From the NCBI RefSeq assembly GCF_030453725.1, contig NZ_JAKDJU010000016.1:1-33444 (forward strand): a stretch of 33,444 nt of DNA. Reading direction: 5' to 3'. The position numbers and the translations under genes were made by a program. Under the pieces are notes generated by a model, which was not told the origin of the DNA, made no database searches, and saw nothing but the letters and a program-made list of their open reading frames with translations. Positions 6,883-15,200 of this stretch are shown here, in pieces; the first letter of the stretch is position 1; every line of letters starts with the position of its first letter. This DNA comes from Brevibacterium picturae (lineage in GTDB: Bacteria > Actinomycetota > Actinomycetes > Actinomycetales > Brevibacteriaceae).

Positions 6883-8600
6883 GCACGCCTCTGAGAGTGG
6901 ACGACGTCAGGCGACATCGCTGGTGGGGATGGGGCGCCGAGGGTGTCGAATTCGTCTGGGAGACCAAACCGGCCTTCGCAGCGATCGCCAAGGAGAAGAT
7001 CGGTCTCGATCTGTGGAACGCGCCCCGACCGAACACCCCGAACCTCAGCGATCACGAGGTACCGGAAACGCGCGTTCCGTCGAGCCTCGTCGAGGCACTG
7101 ACCGCTGCCGTGGGCTCTGACAACGTCAGCGTCGGCGACGAGCTGCGAGTCATCCACTCCTTCGGCCGCTCCCTGCCCGATCTCTATCGCGTGCGGAACG
7201 AAAGGATGACTCGCCTCGTCGATGTTGTCGTCCATCCCGGCTGCGAAGAGGAGATCACCGCTGTACTCGATCTCGTCCTCGACCACGATCTCGTTCTCAT
7301 CCCCTATGGCGGCGGGTCGTGCATCTCCGGTTCCGTCACGCCGGATCCGAGCGAAGAGCGCCCCATCATCTCGCTCAATCTCGGACGGATGAGGAGAGTC
7401 ATCGACGTCGACGAGCAATCGGGTCTCGCCCGCGTCGAAGCCGGAGCCTACGGGCCCGACCTCGAGGAACAGCTCAATCTTCGGGGCTGGACGATGGGCC
7501 ATTTCCCGGACTCATTCAGCTATTCGACGCTCGGAGGCTGGGCAGCCACGCGCTCGTCCGGGATGCAGTCGGACAGATACGGCGATATCGAAGATATCGT
7601 GCGCGGACTGCGCATGGTCCATCCGCGCGGAGTTCTGATCAGCAAGCCCATTCCGGGTCGGGATTCGGGACCATCAGTCCATGAGATGGCCCTGGGCAGT
7701 GAAGGCCGCCTCGGCGTCATCTCCGAGTGCACGGTTCAAGTTCACCGCAATCCCGAGGTCCGTGAGGTCGTCGGTTACCTCTACCGCGATTGGGCGCACG
7801 GGGTCGAGAGCATGCACGACATCGCTCGCTCGGAGGTCACCCCCAGCTTCACACGTCTCTCGGACGGTCCGGAAACGCGATTCAGTCTCGCCATGGTCTC
7901 CCAGCCGACGACTGCGAAGGCGAAGGCGACTGCTCGCGGCCAGGACACCCTGTTCGCCTATCTGCGCGCGAAGGGATGGGACACAACGGAGGGAATGTGC
8001 CTGTCCTATGTCTGCTTCGAAGGATCGAAGGCGACCGTCGCGCGCGAACGGGCCGAGGTGAAGAAGATCGTCAAACGGCGCGGTGGAATCGACCTTGGAA
8101 CCGGCCCCGGAGCGGTCTACGACCAGAAGAAGTTCGATACCCCTTATCTGCGCGACTTCCTCCTCAACTACAAGGTCTTCGGTGATGTGTGCGAGACAGG
8201 AGTGACCTGGGCGAATCTCAAGGACGTCCATGCGCGGGTCCACGAGCGGTTCCGACAGATCCGGAGTCAGCAGGATGGCCCGGGCTTCATGTTCTGCCAC
8301 ATGTCTCACAGCTACCATTCAGGAGCCTGCCTGTACTTCACCTTCGCCGTGCCCCATGCCCGCGAGGACACGGCACTCGAGGAATACCAGACAGTCAAGG
8401 ATGCCGTGCAGCAGGAATTCATCGACTCCGGCAGCGGACTCTCCCACCATCACGCGGTGGGCACCGAACACCGACCGTGGATCGTCGACGACATCACGGA
8501 ACCCGGGGCATTCATGGTCGATTCGCTGTTCCGAGCCACCGACCCGGGCAGGAACCTCAACCCGGGCAAGATCCTCGGCGAGTTCGATTCGACGCGGTGA
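6879..8600 (+). CDS. agpS: Alkyldihydroxyacetonephosphate synthase-like FAD enzyme
   Basis: A 573-residue flavoenzyme of the AGPS branch of the VAO/FAD_binding_4 family. Evidence: an N-terminal RRHRWWGWGAEGVEF segment, FAD motif YGGGSCISGSVTP (143-155), HFPDSFSYSTLGGWAATRSS (208-227) closely matching the AGPS signature, YGDIEDIV, and the active-site triple His GLSHHHAVG (H523-H525). Known AGPS replaces the acyl group of 1-acyl-DHAP with a fatty alcohol, making the ether bond. The start is TTG, overlapping the acyltransferase stop as TTGA, with GAAGGGATGAAG upstream as ribosome site. No peroxisomal or secretion signal is seen. D-lactate or 2-hydroxyglutarate dehydrogenases share the fold but lack this signature. 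The neighbouring acyl reductase and acyltransferase support the ether-lipid role, which remains an inference. Confidence 0.88.
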   Translation: MSTPLRVDDVRRHRWWGWGAEGVEFVWETKPAFAAIAKEKIGLDLWNAPRPNTPNLSDHEVPETRVPSSLVEALTAAVGSDNVSVGDELRVIHSFGRSLPDLYRVRNERMTRLVDVVVHPGCEEEITAVLDLVLDHDLVLIPYGGGSCISGSVTPDPSEERPIISLNLGRMRRVIDVDEQSGLARVEAGAYGPDLEEQLNLRGWTMGHFPDSFSYSTLGGWAATRSSGMQSDRYGDIEDIVRGLRMVHPRGVLISKPIPGRDSGPSVHEMALGSEGRLGVISECTVQVHRNPEVREVVGYLYRDWAHGVESMHDIARSEVTPSFTRLSDGPETRFSLAMVSQPTTAKAKATARGQDTLFAYLRAKGWDTTEGMCLSYVCFEGSKATVARERAEVKKIVKRRGGIDLGTGPGAVYDQKKFDTPYLRDFLLNYKVFGDVCETGVTWANLKDVHARVHERFRQIRSQQDGPGFMFCHMSHSYHSGACLYFTFAVPHAREDTALEEYQTVKDAVQQEFIDSGSGLSHHHAVGTEHRPWIVDDITEPGAFMVDSLFRATDPGRNLNPGKILGEFDSTR

Positions 8601-8741
8601 TTGATCGGAGTGGGCCTGCCCTGTCTCGTTACCATGTCAGCAGCGCCGGAATCCGTCAGGATAGTGGGGGCCACTGACCTGAGATTCGCCCATGACCTTT
8701 TCTGGGAACGAGACGGCGGCCCGCTCCTGCGAAGTGCGGCA

Positions 8742-8765
8742 GTGTCACCACATCAGCGGTGACAC
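8742..8765. promoter_or_regulatory. Perfect 8-bp inverted repeat after the AGPS-like gene
   Basis: GTGTCACC (8742-8749) and GGTGACAC (8758-8765) are perfect inverted arms separated by 8 bases. The repeat lies 141 bases after the AGPS-like stop and at the front of the methyltransferase remnant. It could be a weak terminator hairpin or an old operator for the broken gene. There is no T-run. Confidence 0.35.
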
Positions 8766-9080
8766 CACTACTCGATCAGCTCTTGTCACCATGTCTCGCG
8801 GCGGAATACGCTGTGCCGATGATCACCGCCTCCGCCGAGCTTGTCGAGGTCGCCCCGCGCACGATCCTCGACCTCGGGGTGGGCAGCGGACTGACGGCAC
8901 GACGGGTCGCCGAGGCGCTTCCGCAGACTCATATCCTCGGCATCTGCCCGGCGGCCCCTTCGATGTGGTCATGTCGACCGTGGCCATGCACCATCTCGAC
9001 GGTGAGGGCAAGGCCGAGCAGGTGGCGCCGGCTCCTGCCGCAGGGCGCAATCGCTGGGTGACAAAGACTTCCGACCCCTG
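8764..9080 (+). pseudogene. Decayed class I SAM methyltransferase
   Basis: One plus-strand frame encodes APRTILDLGVGSGLTARRVAEAL and then HILGI, the N-terminal SAM-binding motif of a class I methyltransferase. The next expected part, FDVVMSTVAMHHLDGEGKAE, appears only a few bases later in a different frame. The first frame then resumes with RWRRLLPQGAIAG. The acidic loop and central strands, about 60 residues, are therefore missing and at least two frame changes are present. No intact reading frame can give a working enzyme. The upstream boundary is uncertain. It separates the ether-lipid block from selD. Confidence 0.62.
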
Positions 9081-9103
9081 ATCGCCGATGCTAGTCTCGC
9101 GGT
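9069..9103 (+). promoter_or_regulatory. Promoter of selD, probably leaderless
   Basis: TTCCGA (9069-9074), a 17-base spacer and TAGTCT (9092-9097) end 6 bases before the selD ATG at 9104. No ribosome-binding sequence is present between, so the transcript probably starts at or next to the A of the start codon. Confidence 0.45.
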
Positions 9104-10090
9104 ATGACTGTGGCTCAAGAACGTCTGACATCATTCGCCCACGGCGGAGGCTGTGCCTGCAAGATCCCGCCGGGTGAGCTCGAGGAAGCCGTCAAGGGGC
9201 TGACCGGGCAGTCCGGACCCGACGTCCTCGTCGGCCTCGACGACGGTGATGACGCCTCGGCCGTGCGCGTCCGCGATGACCTCGCAGTACTCTCCACTGC
9301 CGATTTCTTCACCCCGGTCGTCGATGACGCCTATGACTGGGGCCGGATCGCGGCCGCGAACGCGCTCTCCGACATCTATGCAATGGGCGGGACCCCGGTC
9401 ACCGCGATCAACCTCGTCGGCTGGCCGCGGGAGAAGCTGCCGATGGAACTGCTGACAGAGGTGCTGCGGGGTGGTCTCGACGTCGCTGCCCAGGCCAAGT
9501 GTCCCGTCGCCGGCGGGCATTCGATCGACGATCCAGAGCCGAAGTACGGCATGGCCGTGACCGGCATCGCCCACCCAGATCAGCTCATGCGCAATGACGC
9601 CGCCGAGGTGGGCCTGCCCCTGACCCTGACGAAGCCGATCGGTGTGGGCATCCTCAACAATCGCCACAAACAGACGGGCGAGTACTTCGACGACGCGGTC
9701 GCGACGATGACTGAGCTCAATGCCGAGGCGGCGCGAGCGGCGCTGGCTGCGGGGGTGCGCGCAGCCACCGATGTCACCGGGTTCGGACTGCTCGGCCACC
9801 TGTTCAAAATGTGTCGCGCCTCGGGCGTGGGAGCAGTCATCGACGCGGCTGCGGTGCCCCGCCTCGGCGGAGTCGATGATTCGATCGCGGCCGGTTACGT
9901 CTCCGGGGGAACTCGCCGCAACCTGGACTGGGTGCGTCCCAGCCTGACTGCGGATGATTCCGTGACCGAGGACGAGCTGTTCCTTCTCGCCGATGCCCAG
10001 ACGTCGGGCGGACTGCTGGTCGTCGGTGAGATTCCCGGTCAGCCTGTCATCGGCGAGATCGTCGTCGGCTCGGGTGTGCACGTGCGGTGA
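9104..10090 (+). CDS. selD: Selenophosphate synthetase
   Basis: SelD makes selenophosphate from selenide and ATP, the selenium donor for SelA. The 328-residue protein has the flexible N-terminal GGGCACK loop with Cys17, Cys19 and catalytic Lys20; some SelDs have selenocysteine here, this one has Cys. Further landmarks are VGLDDGDDA, STADFFTPVVDDAYDWGRIA and ANALSDIYAMGGTPVTAINL for ATP/Mg binding, CPVAGGHSIDDPEPKYG, ATDVTGFGLLGHL and AQTSGGLL. Length is typical. It stands alone on the plus strand, about 8 kb from selA and the tRNA-Sec gene, and before insertion of the transposon would have lain near the formate dehydrogenase operon. Its stop falls within a hairpin at 10086-10110. Confidence 0.96.
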   Translation: MTVAQERLTSFAHGGGCACKIPPGELEEAVKGLTGQSGPDVLVGLDDGDDASAVRVRDDLAVLSTADFFTPVVDDAYDWGRIAAANALSDIYAMGGTPVTAINLVGWPREKLPMELLTEVLRGGLDVAAQAKCPVAGGHSIDDPEPKYGMAVTGIAHPDQLMRNDAAEVGLPLTLTKPIGVGILNNRHKQTGEYFDDAVATMTELNAEAARAALAAGVRAATDVTGFGLLGHLFKMCRASGVGAVIDAAAVPRLGGVDDSIAAGYVSGGTRRNLDWVRPSLTADDSVTEDELFLLADAQTSGGLLVVGEIPGQPVIGEIVVGSGVHVR

Positions 10091-10110
10091 GACCGTCACC
10101 GAGTCTCACC
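10086..10110. terminator. Bidirectional hairpin between convergent genes
   Basis: GGTGAGAC (10086-10093) pairs with GTCTCACC (10103-10110) around a 9-base loop. It overlaps the selD stop and faces the convergent small membrane-protein gene ending at 10125. There is no U-tract, as is common for actinobacterial terminators. Confidence 0.45.
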
Positions 10111-10124
10111 GTCGCCGACTCAGG

Positions 10125-10367
10125 TCATCTGTCGAATTTGGCGGGCGTGACATCCTCGTTGGCGAAGCGTCTGAATCCGCTGAGGAATATCCAGTAGAAG
10201 AATCCGACGAACGGCGCTACGAGAAGTGTCTGCCACCACGAGAACATCTCGTTGCCCCAGCCGATGAGGTTCATTCCGAAATTCACAAGGGGAAACAGGA
10301 CAGCCACTATGGCGGCCTCTTTCAGGCTGCGCCGGTCATTGAGCAGCTCCTTGATTGCAACCTTCAT
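10125..10367 (-). CDS. Small membrane protein of unknown function
   Basis: An 80-residue protein with a basic/polar N-terminus (MKVAIKELLNDRR), two predicted membrane segments (about 18-36 and 45-64, the second ending in PFVGFFYWIFLSGF) and a charged C-terminus. The hydrophobic pattern and codon use look like a real gene, but I recognise no family. It converges with selD. The transposon target duplication lies about 78 bases before its start, so its promoter may have been separated from upstream sequence by the insertion. No clear ribosome site is visible before the ATG. Confidence 0.6.
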   Translation of the reverse strand: MKVAIKELLNDRRSLKEAAIVAVLFPLVNFGMNLIGWGNEMFSWWQTLLVAPFVGFFYWIFLSGFRRFANEDVTPAKFDR

Positions 10368-10444
10368 AGGACTGACACACTACTACTTGAGACGTTTTCA
10401 GCAACCCACTTTGGTATTCGTGCATCTCACGCCTGGCGCGCCCC

Positions 10445-10453
10445 GCCGCTGGC
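10445..10453. repeat. Left target-site duplication
   Basis: GCCGCTGGC directly abuts the left terminal inverted repeat and is repeated exactly after the right end (21083-21091). Because the element begins TGT, its first bases could share identity with the target; the duplication is at most 9 bp and could be counted slightly shorter if the true tip lies a few bases out. Confidence 0.85.
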
Positions 10454-10483
10454 TGTGAGCTTCAGCGATAAATGGCGGTGATA
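10454..10483 (+). repeat. Left terminal inverted repeat
   Basis: The tip TGTGAGCTTCAGCGATAA is followed by ATGGCGGTGATA. The right end, read inward, is identical except for G instead of A at the 19th base. It lies 141 bases before the stop codon of the first cargo gene. Confidence 0.88.
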
Positions 10484-10624
10484 TGTCATCCCTTCGTGGC
10501 GGCCGATCCGCGCTCATCTTCGGCGCGAACTTGTGCCCATATGACCGCCCCAGCCGCCGGGTTTAGTTTCGGAGCGCACCCAAAAAAACTATGTTTTCTT
10601 GCTTGCAATCAGTTTCAAGATCGA

Positions 10625-11290
10625 TCAGAAACGCGCAGAAAAGCCGCCATCTGCCTGTAGCAGCTGACCACTGATCCATCGGCCCTCAGCTGACAGTAGA
10701 AACGAGGTCACAGCGGCAATGTCTTCTGGCGTACCGAGCCGACCCAGTGGATGGTAGGGGCCCAGCTCCGTCTCTGTCTCTTTGTCCATCCACCCGGTGT
10801 CGATGGGACCAGGGTTGATGACGTTCGCAGAAATCTTTCGTGGACCAAGCTCGCGGGCTGCTGAGATGACGATGCGGTCCAATGCCCCCTTTGAAGCCCC
10901 GTAAGGGAGGTTGCCGGTCGTGTGATCGCTTGTGAAAGCGACTACTGCTCCTCCTGAGTTAGCTGACTGTCGGGCAAACGCTGCGATCAGGAGTAGTGAG
11001 GCGCGGGCGTTGACAGCGAGGTGACGATCAAAGCTCTCAGCCGTGGTGTCGAGTATCCCGGATTCTTCGCCATGCGCGTGGCTCAGAACGAGCCCTTCAA
11101 TTGGGCCGTGCTCGGCCGATACGCGGGTGATGAGCTCATCTGGTGCCTCGGGATCAGAGAGGTCGCAGGGATAGTCGGCTGAGATGAGGTCACTAGTGCA
11201 CACGTTCCACCCATCCAGACGGAGGCGCGAAGTAATTCCAGCGGCGATACTGTTTGCTCTGGCAGCGCCAGTGATGAGGACAGTCGGCAT
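10625..11290 (-). CDS. SDR family oxidoreductase carried by the transposon
   Basis: A 221-residue SDR with VLITGAARANS at the N-terminus (an unusual form of the glycine motif), NARASLLL, the catalytic YGASK, VINPGPIDTGWM, and the C-terminal GRWISGQLLQADGGFS typical of FabG-like enzymes. The ATG at 11290 is chosen because AAGG lies 7 bases before it; a TTG two codons upstream is the alternative. It follows the TniB-like gene by 40 bases on the same strand and is the last gene before the left end of the element. Substrate unknown. It could be cargo or a gene that travels with this transposon type. Confidence 0.8.
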   Translation of the reverse strand: MPTVLITGAARANSIAAGITSRLRLDGWNVCTSDLISADYPCDLSDPEAPDELITRVSAEHGPIEGLVLSHAHGEESGILDTTAESFDRHLAVNARASLLLIAAFARQSANSGGAVVAFTSDHTTGNLPYGASKGALDRIVISAARELGPRKISANVINPGPIDTGWMDKETETELGPYHPLGRLGTPEDIAAVTSFLLSAEGRWISGQLLQADGGFSARF

Positions 11291-11330
11291 CTTCAAACCT
11301 TATCGAACATCAGTCGTCTGGCTGACCGTG

Positions 11331-12140
11331 TTAGTCACCGATGACGAGGATACTCGCGGCTGCCTCGACGACATCGTCGGTGATTGTCTCAAGTTGATTG
11401 ATCCTCATGACTCGCCTGACCTGGGGGAAGAGGCGTTCGAGCAAACGAAAGTTGCCTCGCGTGATCCTCTCGATCACGGCGACGGCCTGGGCATCGGTGA
11501 AATCGTCCATGTCGAGTGTTGATCCCAGACGTTTCCATTGTCGTTCGAGGACGAAGAGAAGTTCGTCGCGGCCAAGTGAACGGTAGTTGTGGGAGAACCC
11601 GAGGCGTGAGTACAGCTGTGGGTAATGCCGGAAACGTTGATCGATTCCGGGCATCCCGACGAAGATGATCGCCAGCTCGTGCCGGTCATGTTCGTCGCGC
11701 AGGAGCTCCAGTGCCGTTGGGGTTAGTCGTTCGGCCTCGTCGATGATGACCAGCTCGACCAGTTTCGCCACGTTTCCGACGTGGACGCCAGTGACTTTCC
11801 CAATCGTGCGTAAATGCTCATCGATGCAGAACCCGACTCGGGTTTGAAGATGACCGATATCATTCATGATCTGCTTATGACGAGGCAAAACCTCCGGGGT
11901 GTAGAAGACTGTACGGGACCGATGGGCGGTGGCCTGGACTTTCGTATCAGCTGCAGACCGCGGCCCCCATTCGTCGACGAAGGTGCCGACTTCATCCCAG
12001 TGGGCGTACCGGCGAGCCGAAAGTGTCTTGCCGACACCTGCCTCGCCGTGGCAGATCCCGATCGTTTTCTCTTTGCGTACTGCCGTGGCGAACTCTTTGA
12101 AGCGGCGGTGTTCCTTCGTGATGATGAAGTCTCGTGCCAT
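11331..12140 (-). CDS. tniB: Transposition AAA ATPase, TniB-like
   Basis: A 269-residue AAA ATPase of the TniB/MuB/IstB-like group, which selects target DNA and activates the partner transposase. Walker A is GEAGVGKT (32-39) and Walker B VIIDEAERL (131-139), followed by an arginine-containing YSRLGFSHNYR region. Its start overlaps the transposase stop in TAATG, so the two proteins are translationally coupled, as in Tn552 and Tn5053. Length is near the Tn552 ATP-binding protein. Confidence 0.9.
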   Translation of the reverse strand: MARDFIITKEHRRFKEFATAVRKEKTIGICHGEAGVGKTLSARRYAHWDEVGTFVDEWGPRSAADTKVQATAHRSRTVFYTPEVLPRHKQIMNDIGHLQTRVGFCIDEHLRTIGKVTGVHVGNVAKLVELVIIDEAERLTPTALELLRDEHDRHELAIIFVGMPGIDQRFRHYPQLYSRLGFSHNYRSLGRDELLFVLERQWKRLGSTLDMDDFTDAQAVAVIERITRGNFRLLERLFPQVRRVMRINQLETITDDVVEAAASILVIGD

Positions 12141-13528
12141 TACTCGTCCTCTTCATAGGTGCGCAGCTTCGACCGCCGACCCGCGGTCTGGCTACTTCTT
12201 TGGGGTTCTTCCCGATTCGCAACTCTGGGGATGCGCTCGTTAATGTCTTTGCGTAACTGTCGGCGGCGGGCTCGGCGTGCTGATTCGACTTCTCGGAGGC
12301 TGAGCCTCTGGTTTGGGTTCGTCTGATCGATAGCCACGCAGATGAGAGTGTCGCGTTCGTAGACTCGGATTTCTGAAATGTCGCGCGGATCGTAGCGGAT
12401 CGTCACTGGTTTCCCGACTAGTGGGGCAAGCGTGGGTGAGAGATAGCGTTGACCTTGGAAGTGGATGCCATCGCGGCGGACGGTGCGGTGTTTGGGCACG
12501 GTCAGCAACAGTCCGTCGAGTTCGGCCAGTGTCTCGGGCATTCGTGGAAGCCATCCTTGACCGGTCCAGGCTGCTTTGGGGCTGGTGTTGATCTCTCGGT
12601 GCGGGCGTTCGTTGTATGCCGTGATGAAGTCACCGATCGCCTGCTCCAGGGCGGGCAGGTCCATTGAAGGCGTCGGCTTCTTCTCGGGGCCTCCGGTGTA
12701 TCCGGGCAGGGTGGATAGGAGTTCGGTGTTGAGGGTGCCGAAGAAGCGCTCGATCTTGCCGCGGCCTTGCGGGCGGGCGATCGTTGAGTAGATGATCCGG
12801 ATTTTCAACGCGGTGGCAGTGTATTCGAGGTGGTGGCTGGTGAAGTCGCTGCCGTGGTCGACGTGGAGGACATCAGGGATGCCACACATAGCCCAGGCGG
12901 GGTCGTCTTTGCGCCAGATCGCTTGCCGGAGTGCTAACGCAGTATTCATTGCTGAGGGTGCTCCGGTGAAGACCATGTAGCCGCAGATTGCTCGGGAGCA
13001 GTCGTCGATAATTGTCGTCAGCCATGGGCGCTCCGGGCGTCCGCTGGCATCGGTGATGAGGATGTCGAGTTCCGTGTGATCTGCCTGCCAGGTGTCATTG
13101 GGGCGCTCGGCGGTGTGCCGGTAGATGAGTTCGTGCTTGTCCCTGTATGCGGCAGGACCGTCGAGGGCGAGAGTCACCATCGCGGGATCCAAGCTTTCTA
13201 GGATGGAGCGGACCGTCCCGTAGCTGGGTGCCGCCTCGCCGATTCGTTTCGCCTCTTTAACCGTGAGCCGGTGGAGATTAGCGATGCTCGGGCGTGGCCT
13301 GGTGAGGCCGAGTCGTTCGATGAACGCTTGAAGTTCAGGATGGGTACGTCTGGAATCAGTATCCTGTCGGGTCTGTGGTTCGAGAGCGGCGATGCCACCG
13401 GTCTTGTAGTGCTGGTGCCAGCGTTGCAAGGTGCGCAAGCCGAGGCCGGTGTCTTGGGCCAGAGTTGTCAGAGCGATGTCGTCTTCGACGTGGAGCCGAA
13501 GGATTCTCCACTTCTCTGGCCCGTCCAT
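12140..13528 (-). CDS. tniA: DDE transposase, TniA/Mu-type
   Basis: A 462-residue transposase with an N-terminal helix-turn-helix (TLAQDTGLGLRTLQRWHQHY, 22-41) and an RNase-H-like core. The catalytic triad is D150 (WQADHTELD), D224 (LHVDHGSD) and E260 (GRGKIERFF), the last two separated by 35 residues. A Mu-type C-terminal beta-barrel region (VTIRYDPRDISEIRVYE) and a basic tail follow. It starts one base after the resolvase stop and overlaps the ATPase gene, forming a three-gene unit. It is somewhat shorter than TniA of Tn5053 and near the Tn552 transposase in size. All catalytic residues are present, so it is probably functional. Confidence 0.93.
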   Translation of the reverse strand: MDGPEKWRILRLHVEDDIALTTLAQDTGLGLRTLQRWHQHYKTGGIAALEPQTRQDTDSRRTHPELQAFIERLGLTRPRPSIANLHRLTVKEAKRIGEAAPSYGTVRSILESLDPAMVTLALDGPAAYRDKHELIYRHTAERPNDTWQADHTELDILITDASGRPERPWLTTIIDDCSRAICGYMVFTGAPSAMNTALALRQAIWRKDDPAWAMCGIPDVLHVDHGSDFTSHHLEYTATALKIRIIYSTIARPQGRGKIERFFGTLNTELLSTLPGYTGGPEKKPTPSMDLPALEQAIGDFITAYNERPHREINTSPKAAWTGQGWLPRMPETLAELDGLLLTVPKHRTVRRDGIHFQGQRYLSPTLAPLVGKPVTIRYDPRDISEIRVYERDTLICVAIDQTNPNQRLSLREVESARRARRRQLRKDINERIPRVANREEPQRSSQTAGRRSKLRTYEEDE

Positions 13529-13529
13529 T

Positions 13530-14132
13530 TCACACCGGCTTAGTCAGTGTGTCGTGAGTGCCGGCGGCTTGACGGTGTCGGTACAAGGTGGCTCTCGACC
13601 AGCCCACCAAGCGTGCTGCGTCTTCAGCGGTGCGTCCCTTGGCGCGGGCGTCTTCAGCGATAGAGAGCTTCTGGGCGATGTCGTCCGGGTTCACCGGTGG
13701 CCGCCCGAACTTGGTGCCGTTCTGCTTGGCTGCGGCAATGCCGGCGTTGACGCGTTCGGTGATGAGTTCACGTTCATATTCGGCCAGAGTGGCGAGCATT
13801 CCCAACATCATCCGACCCGATGAAGTCTCGGGGTCGATGTTGTCTGAGACGGATCGGACCTTCACTCCCCGGTCGCGGAGATGGTTCACGGTTGCCAGAA
13901 CGTCGAGGAGTGATCGGCCGAGGCGGTCGATTCGCCACACGACGACTGTGTCGCCGTCTTCGGCATATTCGAGCAGCCGCCTCATTCCAGGTCGCTGTTT
14001 CGCCGTCTTACTCCCAGAGGTCACATCTGAGAACACATCTCGTTTCTGGACTCCCGCACCGACGAGTGCGTCGAGTTGGAGCTGCGCATCTTGGCCGGCA
14101 GTACTGATTCGTGTGTAACCCAGAAGCCTCAT
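13530..14132 (-). CDS. tnpR: Serine resolvase/invertase
   Basis: A 200-residue serine recombinase that would resolve cointegrates formed by replicative transposition. The catalytic Ser10 lies in GYTRISTAGQD, and the WRIDRLGRS arginines are present. A C-terminal helix-turn-helix (AARLVGWSRATLYRHR) binds DNA. It is first in the transposition operon, with its probable resolution site in the non-coding DNA just upstream (14133-14285). Confidence 0.93.
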   Translation of the reverse strand: MRLLGYTRISTAGQDAQLQLDALVGAGVQKRDVFSDVTSGSKTAKQRPGMRRLLEYAEDGDTVVVWRIDRLGRSLLDVLATVNHLRDRGVKVRSVSDNIDPETSSGRMMLGMLATLAEYERELITERVNAGIAAAKQNGTKFGRPPVNPDDIAQKLSIAEDARAKGRTAEDAARLVGWSRATLYRHRQAAGTHDTLTKPV

Positions 14133-14928
14133 GAATTAAGAATGGCTCATAAAACCCAAGAAGTCACGGCTGTAAGACTTTATGCGACGAGACGAGTTAG
14201 CAAGACAGATCGCACCCCGTGAGTACGCGACTGAACTGACGTCCCGCTGAAATGGCCCTGACGTCTCATAAATCTAAAGGTTCCTGGGGCGGGCGTGTAG
14301 CAAATACCGTGCATCAGGAAATATCGTGTAAGTTCTCGTTCATCCTGTCTCGCTATCTTGGCCAAGGCATGTCAACTTTCTCACGCCTCTGTCAAAGTTA
14401 GGCACCGACCCTGTCACCAAGACCGATGACGAGGATGAGATTTGGGCCACAGACGGTGATGGTGATGGTGAAGAATAGTGGACAACCGGCTTGGGCGGTG
14501 GAGCGAGCAGTGAGCGCCATACACTCGAATAATGGCACGTCAGCGATCAATTCGATCCGATAACGAACTAGTTGACACCACTCATTCGAATGCACGGAGA
14601 TGTTCACTCTACCTGCGCAAGCCGGTGCTCTATTGCCAAGTTGGAACAATGCGAAGATCCAATATCACAACGGTTCATCCATAGCTGCAAGCCAGAGAAG
14701 CATCCTACTTCATGCCCTATCGATGTGGAGTGGGGCGGCGCACGTATGATTCCCCCCAAGCGCGACGCGCCAGTGCAGGACGCGGCGACTTAGAGAACGA
14801 GCAAAACGAGTAGCAGCGAGGCCACGCTTACGACGACAAGTCCTATCACCTGAGTTCCACAGCGAGATTGGCCAAAACGTCACTTGGCTGCGGAACTCAG
14901 GACAGAGACTGGAGCGGCCGAGGAAACG
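14133..14928. other. Non-coding stretch with candidate res site
   Basis: About 800 bases lie between the resolvase start and the next plausible reading frame. Three related CATAAA-centred motifs occur close to the resolvase gene: CTCATAAAA (14146-14154), its inverted relative GTCGCATAAAG (14188-14178) and CGTCTCATAAATCT (14262-14275). Their spacing and position fit subsites of a resolution site, though they are too divergent to be sure. From about 14290 to 14928 I see no convincing gene, RNA or repeat; short frames on both strands look random. Confidence 0.35.
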
Positions 14929-15060
14929 ATGGCCAGGCATACCCGCAACTGGCGCTTTCGTGGCGGCCTGAGTCTTCAGTCGAAACTTCTCACCATGCTT
15001 CTGTGCGTGTGTCTGGCTTCTTCCGTCATTGTCGGATTGATCGTTCTCATCAGAGGATAA
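14929..15060 (+). CDS. 43-residue single-pass membrane peptide or gene remnant
   Basis: GAGGAA precedes the ATG at 14929. The product has a basic start (MARHTRNWRFRGGLSLQSK) and one membrane helix (about residues 21-39), ending LIVLIRG. The pattern LSLQSKLL plus helix closely resembles the N-terminus of membrane sensor kinases or HAMP-domain receptors, whose remaining parts are absent downstream. It may be a truncated relic captured by the transposon, or a small peptide in its own right. Divergent neighbours offer no further clue. Confidence 0.35.
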   Translation: MARHTRNWRFRGGLSLQSKLLTMLLCVCLASSVIVGLIVLIRG

Positions 15061-15200
15061 GTGTGGTCTCCCCTTTCGACAGTTCAGGCTGTAGCAGAAG
15101 AGACAGAGCGGGCTCACGTCACGGCAGCAATTGCAACACACTGAGGCACACACATCCACAAGCATTCGGGAACTACGTCAAAGCAGGACTCTCGTACGGA

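Noticed and set aside
14710..15165. Minus-strand frame of 151 codons
   Set aside because: Cys-rich, low-similarity sequence with no ribosome site, antisense to the small membrane peptide; looks like chance.
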